Assembly: GCA_002839245.1 (NCBI GenBank)
Contig: PGXR01000038.1
Span: forward strand, 1 to 16,168
Length of the DNA stretch: 16,168 nt
Source of the DNA: Spirochaetae bacterium HGW-Spirochaetae-7
Lineage (GTDB): Bacteria; Spirochaetota; Spirochaetia; Treponematales; UBA12059
Reading direction: 5' to 3'
In this document: piece by piece, positions 7,270-13,912 of the stretch
Numbering within the stretch: position 1 is the stretch's first letter
How the letters are laid out: each line of letters begins with the position of its first letter
Translations under genes and position numbers: made by a program
The notes under the pieces: generated by a model
Databases searched by the model: none
The model's input: the letters and a program-made list of their open reading frames with translations, nothing else
What the model was told of the DNA's origin: nothing

Positions 7270-9212
7270 TGAGAACCTGCCTTGCACCCGTCGAACGACG
7301 CGATGTTGAGCGCGCCGCCGGCGAGCACGATATTCTTTTGCCGACTGGTCAAGCGGCAAATTGCCGGTATTTCCATACCCGAGGTTTTGTTGACGAGGCG
7401 GACCCGATCCGACGCGAGTGCCTCGCGTACGTTGCCGAGATACAACTCGTCACCCTGCTTCAATCGGTCATGATCTCCGGGATCCTCGAACTCCAGCATA
7501 AGGATGCCGAAGTTCACGAGGTTCGCAGCGTGGATTCGTTCCACGCTCGACGCCAGGACCAGCCTGACCCCCAGGAACATCGGGCACATCGCGGCGTGTT
7601 CCCGCGACGAACCCTGGCCGTAGCTCTGGCCGGCGACGATCGCTGAAGAAAAACCCGCTTTGCCATGTTCCCCGCACCGCCCTACAAAACCGGAATCGAC
7701 ATCGCGGAACACGAACTGGGCATATTTCGGGATATTGGACCGGTATTTCAGGAGCGAGCCCGCAGGCATGATATGGTCGGTACTTATCTTGTCGCCAACG
7801 ATGATTGCTACCTTGCATGACAGCGATTCCGGCATCGGTGTATTCTTCGGAGGTAGACCGATGTTGGGTCCGCGAAACACTTCCGCGACCGGTTTCGCCG
7901 GAGGGAATACGATCAATCCATCGTCAACCGGATATGACCGCGGAGCACGGTATTCCGGGTATGGAAAGCCAAGGTCGCGCGGGTCGATGAAGGCGCCGGT
8001 CAAGGCCGCAGCCGCGGCGGTCTCCGGACTCACCAGGTAGACCCCCGCATCGCGGGTGCCGCTTCGTCCCTCAAAATTTCGGTTGTTGGTCCGTACCGAC
8101 ACCGATCCTGTCCGAGGAGCCTGGCCGCAGCCGACGCAGAAACCACAGGCGCTTTCCAGTATGCGGGCGCCGGCGACGATGAGGTCGTTGAGTCCGCCGC
8201 TCACGGCTATCATTGACAGCACCTGCCTGGAACCTGGGACGATACCAAGGCTGACGTCCGGGTGTACCGTGCGGCCTTTGAGCATGCCCGCGACAACGGT
8301 CAGGTCATGGAATGAAGAGTTGGTACAGCTACCTATCAGTACCTGGTCGACCTTCAACCCCGACAATTCGCGGACTTTGGCAACATTGTCAGGAGAATGC
8401 GGCTTGGCGACCATCGGGACGATGGAGCCAAGCTCGAGTTCGATGGTCCTCTCGTAGCAAGCATCGGCGTCAGGAGCGACGGGAATCCAATCCAACCCAC
8501 GCCCCTGCGCTATGAAAAAATCACGGGTGACGTCATCGCTGGGGAAGATCGAGGTCGTGACCCCGAGTTCGGTACCCATGTTGGCTATGGTCGCACGCTC
8601 GGGAACACTCAGGGCCGCTACCCCCGGGCCGGCATATTCGAGTGCCAGGCCGACGTTGCCCTTGGTGGTGAGTATCCGGAGAAGCTCGAGGATAATGTCT
8701 TTCGCGGTACTCCAGGCTGAAAGCCGGCCCGTCAGGTTCACCCGGACCACGGTCGGATAGATGAGAGAATACGTACCTCCAGCCATGGCAGTGGCGACAT
8801 CCAGCCCGCCGACCCCCATCGCCAGGGTACCGACTGCGCCGCAAGTCGGAGTGTGGCTGTCAGAGCCTATAAGCGTGCAACCCGGGCGACTGAATCGTTC
8901 CAGGTGTACCTGATGGCAGATACCGTTGCCGGCCTTTGAAAAAATGACGCCATGCTTGGCGGCGACCGTCTGGAGATATCGATGGTCATCGGCATTTTCA
9001 AATCCATCCTGCAACGTATTATGGTCTACATACGAGATCGATTCGGTGACCACCCTCGGTACACCCATAGACTCGAACTGCAGGTACGCCATCGTGCCCA
9101 AGGCGTCCTGCGTGAGCGTCTGGTCAATGCTGACAACGATTTCAGCTCCCGCTTCCGGTATTCCGCTGACCATATGCCGCCCGAGTATTTTATCGTATAG
9201 ATTCTGTCCCAT
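7263..9212 (-). CDS. Aconitase-family hydratase, 4Fe-4S
   Basis: A 649-residue single-chain aconitase-superfamily enzyme, cytoplasmic. Cluster cysteines are Cys296 ('GSCTNSS') and Cys356/Cys359 ('ACGFC'). Substrate-binding and catalytic motifs are 'GSDSHTPTCGAVG' (117-129), 'DKISTDHIMPAG' (474-485) and 'GQGSSREHA' (532-540) in the C-terminal swivel domain. Aconitases interconvert citrate, cis-aconitate and isocitrate. Related enzymes act on homoaconitate, 2-methylaconitate or dimethylmaleate. At about 650 residues it belongs to the short LeuC-like aconitase group, not the ~860-residue AcnD that usually accompanies PrpF. I chose ATG 9212 because 'MGQNLYDKILGRHMV' is the family N-terminus; an AGAGGA sits rather far upstream (about 12 bases). 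It is the first gene of the operon, divergent from the LysR gene and overlapping prpF. Confidence 0.93.
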   Translation of the reverse strand: MGQNLYDKILGRHMVSGIPEAGAEIVVSIDQTLTQDALGTMAYLQFESMGVPRVVTESISYVDHNTLQDGFENADDHRYLQTVAAKHGVIFSKAGNGICHQVHLERFSRPGCTLIGSDSHTPTCGAVGTLAMGVGGLDVATAMAGGTYSLIYPTVVRVNLTGRLSAWSTAKDIILELLRILTTKGNVGLALEYAGPGVAALSVPERATIANMGTELGVTTSIFPSDDVTRDFFIAQGRGLDWIPVAPDADACYERTIELELGSIVPMVAKPHSPDNVAKVRELSGLKVDQVLIGSCTNSSFHDLTVVAGMLKGRTVHPDVSLGIVPGSRQVLSMIAVSGGLNDLIVAGARILESACGFCVGCGQAPRTGSVSVRTNNRNFEGRSGTRDAGVYLVSPETAAAAALTGAFIDPRDLGFPYPEYRAPRSYPVDDGLIVFPPAKPVAEVFRGPNIGLPPKNTPMPESLSCKVAIIVGDKISTDHIMPAGSLLKYRSNIPKYAQFVFRDVDSGFVGRCGEHGKAGFSSAIVAGQSYGQGSSREHAAMCPMFLGVRLVLASSVERIHAANLVNFGILMLEFEDPGDHDRLKQGDELYLGNVREALASDRVRLVNKTSGMEIPAICRLTSRQKNIVLAGGALNIASFDGCKAGSQC

Positions 9213-9268
9213 CGAAACGCGCCATCCTCTTGCGGCTTCCTTGCCACGACACAACCGTACCATGGCAC

Positions 9269-9297
9269 TTGCAATAAAGATAATAGTATATTTTAAT
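9269..9297 (+). promoter_or_regulatory. Candidate promoter of the LysR-type regulator
   Basis: TTGCAA (9269-9274) and TTTAAT (9292-9297) are 17 bases apart, giving a start of transcription near 9304, about 35 bases before the regulator's ATG. The element overlaps the imperfect palindrome at 9279-9298, which would allow autorepression. Confidence 0.4.
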
Positions 9298-9298
9298 C
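9279..9298. promoter_or_regulatory. AT-rich imperfect palindrome, candidate LysR operator
   Basis: A 20-base element beginning GATAA and ending TTAATC around a TATA centre, with 14 of 20 positions matching its own reverse complement and containing a T-N11-A pair. It lies in the 127-base gap between the divergent LysR and aconitase-like genes, where LysR proteins usually bind. The surrounding AT-richness stands out against the GC-rich window. Confidence 0.4.
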
Positions 9299-9339
9299 AA
9301 TATCCATCAACTTTTTTTATGGACAGGACAGGACACACG

Positions 9340-10323
9340 ATGAACGAGCGCGACTGGATTCTACTGAAGACCCTTGCCGAAGAGAGGAAAATCACCAGGA
9401 CGGCCGAGTGTCTGTATATTTCACAGCCCGCCATCACCTATCGTCTTCGGATGCTCGAACGCGAACTAGGCACCACCCTGGCTATCCGCACCCCTATCGG
9501 AGTGATTTTGACGCCTCAGGGCGAGTACCTCGCTGAATACTCACGTGAAATGCTGCTGCGGCTGACCAAAACGAAGGAACACCTCGCCAGTTTTGAAAAA
9601 CAGGTAAAAGGCCCCCTGCGTATTGGTTCCTCGGCGATATTCGCCAACCATGAATTACCCCAACTGCTCCAGGGCTTCATGCAGCAGTACCCGAAAGTTG
9701 AAATACTCCTGAAAACGGGTAGAAGCATGCAAGTCAACCGGTACCTGGTACGCGAAGAAGTATCGGTCGCGATCATCCGCGGCGAGTACGATTGGCAAGA
9801 TGAAAAGCGTTTGCTGTTTGAGGAGCCGGTTTGCCTGGTTTCCAAAACCCCCGTGATCATGGAGGATTTGCCGTCCCTGCCGAGGATCGTCTACGATACC
9901 GACTCATCGTTGCAGGCGACGGTCGATGAGTGGTGGCGCAAGAGATTCGCAAAACCTTCAAAGGAAAGCATGGTAGTCGACTCGATGGACACCTGTAAAC
10001 GCATGGTCATGCAGAATCTCGGGTGGGCCATCCTGCCGTCGATCGGCTTGAGCGAGTTAGACAAGTTGTATGTGCAGCCACTGTATTGGCAAAACAAAGA
10101 ACCGTTTGTCCGCCGCACCTGGATATGTTGCGGTTCCTATGCCTTGGAATTGCCGACGGTCCGGGCATTTATCGAATATGCAACCGCATGCTTCAAGGAC
10201 AAAGCCAGGCCGAGCCTACAGGCTCCCGTATCGATGCTTGCGGACTCAGGCCAAGATGAAAAAAAGCCGCCCCGGAAGGAGCGGCCTCGTAGGCATCCAT
10301 CGATTCGCGCTGGTCGAGAATGA
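9340..10323 (+). CDS. LysR-type transcriptional regulator
   Basis: A 327-residue regulator. Residues 1-62 form the winged helix-turn-helix ('LLKTLAEERKITRTAECLYISQPAITYRLRMLERELG'). Residues ~88-295 are a LysR-type periplasmic-binding-like effector domain ('GPLRIGSSAIFANHELPQLL...'). ATG 9340 is preceded by AGGA; the in-frame ATG at 9319 is possible but lacks a good ribosome site. It is divergent from the aconitase/PrpF/TctCBA operon, so it probably activates that operon in response to the imported acid or its product. Its C-terminal ~25 residues ('DEKKPPRKERPRRHPSIRAGRE') are low-complexity, basic and encoded by the enolase terminator sequence. They exceed the usual ~300-residue family length and probably arose by stop-codon loss or drift into the intergenic region. 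Confidence 0.92.
   Translation: MNERDWILLKTLAEERKITRTAECLYISQPAITYRLRMLERELGTTLAIRTPIGVILTPQGEYLAEYSREMLLRLTKTKEHLASFEKQVKGPLRIGSSAIFANHELPQLLQGFMQQYPKVEILLKTGRSMQVNRYLVREEVSVAIIRGEYDWQDEKRLLFEEPVCLVSKTPVIMEDLPSLPRIVYDTDSSLQATVDEWWRKRFAKPSKESMVVDSMDTCKRMVMQNLGWAILPSIGLSELDKLYVQPLYWQNKEPFVRRTWICCGSYALELPTVRAFIEYATACFKDKARPSLQAPVSMLADSGQDEKKPPRKERPRRHPSIRAGRE
10259..10285 (-). terminator. Rho-independent terminator of enolase
   Basis: Read on the minus strand this is an eight-base-pair stem, GCCGCTCC with GGGGCGGC (one G-U pair), around a TTCC loop and followed at once by seven T. It lies 156 bases beyond the enolase stop and inside the 3' coding end of the LysR gene. Confidence 0.85.
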
Positions 10324-10424
10324 CGTACCGTCGGCAAGCCGACGGGCCGTCTATCAGCGCGCATCCTCGTCATCCATGACGTACCCGTCGGACAAGCCGA
10401 CGGGCAGTCTATCAGCGCGCATCC
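10322..10424. repeat. Two tandem hairpin-forming repeats (~46 bases, period 56)
   Basis: Copy 1 spans 10322-10366 and copy 2 spans 10378-10424. Both run GACGTAC, a stem built from CCGTCGG/CCGACGG, then GTCTATCAGCGCGCATCC. The stems are perfect: CCGTCGGC/GCCGACGG with a two-base loop in copy 1, and CCCGTCGG/CCGACGGG with a five-base loop in copy 2. They differ by small indels in the loop and stem edge while keeping pairing. They occupy the gap between the convergent LysR and enolase genes, beginning within the LysR stop codon, and resemble REP-type palindromic elements. Confidence 0.75.
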
Positions 10425-10443
10425 CTGCGCGCGAATGTTTTTT
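10415..10443 (+). terminator. Candidate terminator of the LysR gene
   Basis: GCGCGCA (10415-10421) pairs perfectly with TGCGCGC (10426-10432) around TCCC, and six T (10438-10443) follow five bases later. The T-run overlaps the enolase stop codon (10442-10444). The gap between stem and T-run makes it weaker than a canonical terminator. Confidence 0.4.
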
Positions 10444-11740
10444 ACTTCTTGATGTTGTAAAAAGCCTTCATTCCCGGATATTCGGAGATGCCTTCCATGG
10501 CGTCCTCGATGCGCATCAGCTGGTTGTACTTGCAGATGCGGTCGGTACGGGACATGGAACCGGTCTTGATCTGGCCGGTCTCGAGGGCGACGGTCAGGTC
10601 GGCAATGAAGGTGTCCTCGGTCTCGCCTGAACGATGGGAAACGACTGCGGTGTAGCCGGCTTTCTTGGCCATGTTGATGGCTTCGATGGTCTCGGTAACG
10701 GTGCCTATCTGGTTGAGCTTGATCAGGATGGAGTTGCAAGCGCCCATCGCGATGCCCTTCTCCAGCCGCTTGGTGTTGGTTACGAAGAAGTCGTCGCCCA
10801 TGATCTGTATCCTGCCGCCGAGCGCCTTGGTAAGCTTGACGTAACCTTCCCAGTCGTTCTGGTCGAGGCCGTCCTCGATGGAGACGATCGGGTACTTGTT
10901 CACCCACTTGGTGTACAGCTCTATCATCTCGTCGGCGCTGAAGAGCTTGCCGGGGTTCGATTTCCAGAACTTGTAGCCCTTGCGGTCGCCTTCGTCGAAA
11001 AGCTCGGAACTGGCGCAGTCGAGCGCGATGGCTATCTGCTCGCCCGGCTTGTAGCCGGCCTTGTCGATGGCCTTCATGATGAAGTCGAGCGCGTCCTCGT
11101 TGCCGAGGTTGGGGGCGAAGCCGCCCTCATCGCCGACGTTGGTATTGTGGCCATCGGCCTTGAGCAGGCTCTTGAGGTTATGGAACACCTCGGTGTTCAT
11201 CCGGACGGCCTCGCGGAAAGTCTCGGCGCCTACCGGCATGATCATGAATTCCTGGAGATCGATCTTGTTGTCGGCGTGCTTGCCGCCATTGATGATGTTG
11301 GACATCGGAACCGGAAGAAGGGTGGTGTGGGCGCCGCCAAGGTACTTGTACAGGGGAACGTCGAGGTAGTCGGCCGCGGCGCGGGCGACCGCCATCGACA
11401 CGCCGAGGATGGCGTTGGCGCCGAGCTTTGCCTTGTTCTCGGTGCCGTCGAGGTCGATCATGGTACGGTCGATGTCCACCTGCTCGGTGCAGTCGAGACC
11501 GCATATCTCGCCGGCGATGATGTTGTTGACGTTTTCGACCGCCTTGAGGACGCCCTTGCCGAGGTAGCGTTTCTTGTCGCCGTCGCGGAGTTCTACTGCT
11601 TCGTACTCGCCGGTGCTGGCTCCGCTCGGAACCGCGGCACGGCCGAGGGTGCCGTCTTCCAGGACGACGTCTACTTCTATGGTGGGGTTGCCGCGGGAAT
11701 CGAGGATCTCGCGTGCCTCTACGTATTCGATGATGCTCAT
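10442..11740 (-). CDS. eno: Enolase (phosphopyruvate hydratase)
   Basis: A 432-residue enolase, the normal length, converting 2-phosphoglycerate to phosphoenolpyruvate in glycolysis. All key residues are in place: the active-site serine loop 'SGASTGEYEA' (39-48), Glu205 in 'GDEGGFAP', magnesium ligands Asp241, Glu289 ('SIEDGLDQNDW') and Asp316 ('GDDFFVTN'), catalytic Lys341 ('ILIKLNQIGT') and 'SHRSGETED' (368-376). ATG 11740 is chosen because AAGGAG lies six bases upstream and the protein starts at the conserved 'SIIEYVEAREILDSRGNPT'; the longer frame would need a TTG start at 11755 within the leader. It is probably monocistronic, with its own promoter near 11819-11847 and terminator at 10259-10285. 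Confidence 0.99.
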   Translation of the reverse strand: MSIIEYVEAREILDSRGNPTIEVDVVLEDGTLGRAAVPSGASTGEYEAVELRDGDKKRYLGKGVLKAVENVNNIIAGEICGLDCTEQVDIDRTMIDLDGTENKAKLGANAILGVSMAVARAAADYLDVPLYKYLGGAHTTLLPVPMSNIINGGKHADNKIDLQEFMIMPVGAETFREAVRMNTEVFHNLKSLLKADGHNTNVGDEGGFAPNLGNEDALDFIMKAIDKAGYKPGEQIAIALDCASSELFDEGDRKGYKFWKSNPGKLFSADEMIELYTKWVNKYPIVSIEDGLDQNDWEGYVKLTKALGGRIQIMGDDFFVTNTKRLEKGIAMGACNSILIKLNQIGTVTETIEAINMAKKAGYTAVVSHRSGETEDTFIADLTVALETGQIKTGSMSRTDRICKYNQLMRIEDAMEGISEYPGMKAFYNIKK

Positions 11741-11753
11741 TGGGGTCTCCTTC

Positions 11754-11789
11754 AAAAAAAGGGGATGACTACGGGCCGGCCTGGCCGGC
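11754..11789 (-). other. Enolase leader: GC hairpin and seven-T run before the ribosome site
   Basis: In the minus-strand leader, GCCGGCC and GGCCGGC (11775-11789) can fold into a compact GC stem, followed 14 bases later by seven T (11754-11760) directly ahead of the Shine-Dalgarno sequence. The spacing is too long for a standard terminator. It could act as a structured translational leader or be incidental. Confidence 0.3.
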
Positions 11790-11818
11790 GCCGATGCTCG
11801 TTGTGTCTGTATCGAAGA

Positions 11819-11847
11819 ACACTAGCTTTTTTGAAGTCCCGCGTCAA
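11819..11847 (-). promoter_or_regulatory. Candidate enolase promoter
   Basis: On the minus strand TTGACG (11847-11842, five of six to consensus) is 17 bases from TAGTGT (11824-11819, a weak -10). It lies 79 bases upstream of the enolase ATG, in the gap after the FAD-oxidoreductase gene. The good -35 and spacing favour it; the -10 is poor. Confidence 0.35.
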
Positions 11848-11894
11848 GGACGAAGGCCAAATATGCGAGACATATAACTCTATTAATATCTATT

Positions 11895-13178
11895 TCATGC
11901 CAATTCAGCGAGCATGCCGTCGGCGACCCGCATGCCGGACGCCCACGCGGAAGTGATGCCACGGCTCGTACCGGCTCCGTCGCCGGCGAGATACAGGCGC
12001 GGCACGGCGCGGAAGTGGGCCGCATCCTTGAACACCGGCTTGTTGGCGTAGGTCTTGATCTCCGGGTAATACAGGATGGTGCTCGGGTGGAGCAGCCCTG
12101 GAACGATGGTATCGAGCGATTTCATGGCATCCCACAGCGCGCGCATCACCTTGGCGGGAACCGCCAGGCCTATGTCGCCGGGGGTACAGGAGACGAGGGT
12201 AGGCGTGAAGTCGTACAGGTCGCCGGTGAACGTCTCGCGGGTCGAACGGCGGCCGAGGCGAAAGTCGCCGATGCGCTGCATGATGGGGCGCCCCCCGCCC
12301 AGGAGCATGGCCTGGGCACCGAGGGCGCGCGCGTAGGCTTGGCCCGAAGCCAACGGTTCGGTCAGCGCGATCGTCTTGAGCATGGCGAAATTGGCAAGCC
12401 CGTTGGCGGGTCTGTCGGCAGACCAGGCGTGACCGTTTACGCTGTACCATACCCCGGCCTCGTCCTCGTACTTTTCCTGGACGACGTGGGCGGAGCGTGA
12501 ATTGGTGCAGAACGTCCTGACCTTCTTCGGAAACAGGATCTTGGGGTCGTAGTAATCCTTGACTATCGGGTAACGTTCCTCTCGGAGTTCGACGCGGACG
12601 CCGATGTCGACAACGTTGTCGATGAAGGGAACCCCGTTGGCGCGCATGACATCCTGCAGGAACGAGAAGCCTGCACGGCCGGGGGCGACGAGTGCCGCGC
12701 CGAACGACAGCTCGCGGCGGTCCGTCGCCAATACACCGCGCGCGGCATCCACGGACAGCGCGCGCTCGCCGAGCGACAGCTCCGCGCCGCGGTTCGCGAG
12801 TTCGGCGACGAGGCGCTTGATGAGCGCCAGCCCGCCGTCCGTCCCTAGGTGAGCCTGGCGTATCTCGAGGAGGTTGGCGCCAAGCCGCTCCGCCCTGCGG
12901 GCGTAGACGTCTATGCCCCGGCGCTCGAGTATGGACGGCGACAGGAATGTCTCCACCCGATCGAGGTAGCGCTCCGCGACCGGTCGGGTCCAGTCATCCT
13001 CCGGAAAACCTACCGGCCAGCTAAAATTCATCTTGCAGTCGTTGCGAAGCCCTCCCGAGGAATACTCGTTGCGGTCGATGAGCGCCAGTTTGAGGCCGGG
13101 CCGGGCGTCGAGCAGGGCGAAGGCGGCGCCAAGGCCCGCGGGACCGGTTCCGATGATCGCTACGTCGAAATGTTCCAT
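11895..13178 (-). CDS. FAD-dependent oxidoreductase/dehydrogenase (COG2509-like)
   Basis: A 427-residue flavoprotein. The N-terminal Rossmann motif 'VAIIGTGPAGLGAA' (6-19) binds the ADP part of FAD, and the C-terminal 'RLYLAGDGAGTSRGITSAWASGMRVADGM' is the second FAD-contact motif. The middle 'VAPGRAGFSFLQDVM...VDIGVRVELREERY' and 'VRTFCTNSRSAHVV' resemble the uncharacterised FAD-dependent dehydrogenases of COG2509, and so does its size, though somewhat short. There is no obvious NAD-specific second GxGxxG or membrane segment, so it is cytoplasmic with an unknown substrate. AGGA lies upstream of the ATG. It starts eight bases after the exported START-like gene and so ends the parA-parB cluster transcript, with no evident functional link to chromosome segregation. 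Confidence 0.85.
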   Translation of the reverse strand: MEHFDVAIIGTGPAGLGAAFALLDARPGLKLALIDRNEYSSGGLRNDCKMNFSWPVGFPEDDWTRPVAERYLDRVETFLSPSILERRGIDVYARRAERLGANLLEIRQAHLGTDGGLALIKRLVAELANRGAELSLGERALSVDAARGVLATDRRELSFGAALVAPGRAGFSFLQDVMRANGVPFIDNVVDIGVRVELREERYPIVKDYYDPKILFPKKVRTFCTNSRSAHVVQEKYEDEAGVWYSVNGHAWSADRPANGLANFAMLKTIALTEPLASGQAYARALGAQAMLLGGGRPIMQRIGDFRLGRRSTRETFTGDLYDFTPTLVSCTPGDIGLAVPAKVMRALWDAMKSLDTIVPGLLHPSTILYYPEIKTYANKPVFKDAAHFRAVPRLYLAGDGAGTSRGITSAWASGMRVADGMLAELA

Positions 13179-13186
13179 TGTGGGTC

Positions 13187-13912
13187 CTAACGCTTTCCCG
13201 AGCGCCTGACGGCTTCCTTCGCGATGGCGGCAACCTGCCCGCGCGCTTCGGGCGGCGCGAAGATGTTCAGGACCTGCAGCATGCCGGCGCTCGGGTTCCT
13301 GATGCCAGGGCGGTTGAAATAGCGGATCATGGTCATCGTCCTGCCGTTGACCGTCACCGGAGCGAAGTAGATCGACGTGTAATGCTCGTACTCGGATTCA
13401 TCGATGCTCTCGGTAAGCCTTGACCTGATGCCGACGGCACCCCCGCCGAGTCGTTCTACCGTCGATGTGAAAGTCGAGCGAAAGCTCACCTCGATGCCCA
13501 TGAATTTGATGCCCACCTTGTAGTAGAGGTGGTAATCGGCGCCGTCCTGCCTCTGGATAAATGATTCCATGATTCGCGGCGCGTAGGACGAAGACGCCGC
13601 GAAGTCGGTCGCTACGGCAACCAGGTCCGTCAGGGGGATGTCATAGACGGCGACCACCTCGGCGTAGCCTGCCAGGCGGCGCTCGCCGCTCGCCGGGTCG
13701 GTGAACACGTAGTTGACGGTATCGACAAGCCGTGGCCTGTCGACGAAACGCTCGAGGTCCATGCCGGGAGTCATGCCGAAGAGGTACTCCGCCGAAGCTT
13801 CCGGGGGAAGCTTGGAATCGACCGGAGCAGCTTCGACGTCTGCAGCGGAGACCGCCATGATCGCCATGAAAAAAATGGCAGCCGGCACCGCGGCCTGCCT
13901 CGAGGGGATCAC
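13187..13912 (-). CDS. Exported START/SRPBCC-like protein, hypothetical
   Basis: A 241-residue protein with an N-terminal signal peptide (hydrophobic residues ~8-22, possible cleavage near 'VEAA' at 26-29) and no lipobox cysteine, so probably periplasmic. The mature part from about residue 80 ('LAGYAEVVAVYDIPLTDLVAVATDFAASSSYAPRIMES') followed by 'YHLYYKVGIKFMGIEVSFRSTF' has the strand-helix pattern of START/SRPBCC lipid-binding folds, where a hydrophobic cavity binds a lipid or similar ligand. The assignment is by pattern and not certain. The start is GTG 13912, overlapping the parB stop as GTGA; ATG 13867 is an alternative but would shorten the signal peptide. It sits in one transcript with parA, parB and the FAD oxidoreductase. 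Confidence 0.75.
   Translation of the reverse strand: MIPSRQAAVPAAIFFMAIMAVSAADVEAAPVDSKLPPEASAEYLFGMTPGMDLERFVDRPRLVDTVNYVFTDPASGERRLAGYAEVVAVYDIPLTDLVAVATDFAASSSYAPRIMESFIQRQDGADYHLYYKVGIKFMGIEVSFRSTFTSTVERLGGGAVGIRSRLTESIDESEYEHYTSIYFAPVTVNGRTMTMIRYFNRPGIRNPSAGMLQVLNIFAPPEARGQVAAIAKEAVRRSGKR

Noticed and set aside
8926..9339. Upstream extension of the LysR gene
   Set aside because: It overlaps the aconitase-like coding region on the opposite strand and the intergenic promoter. The helix-turn-helix begins directly after ATG 9340, which has an AGGA site.
10634..11956. 440-codon plus-strand frame across enolase
   Set aside because: It is the antisense shadow of a highly conserved enolase with every catalytic residue present. 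The antisense product is Val/Gly/Asp-rich without a recognisable domain.
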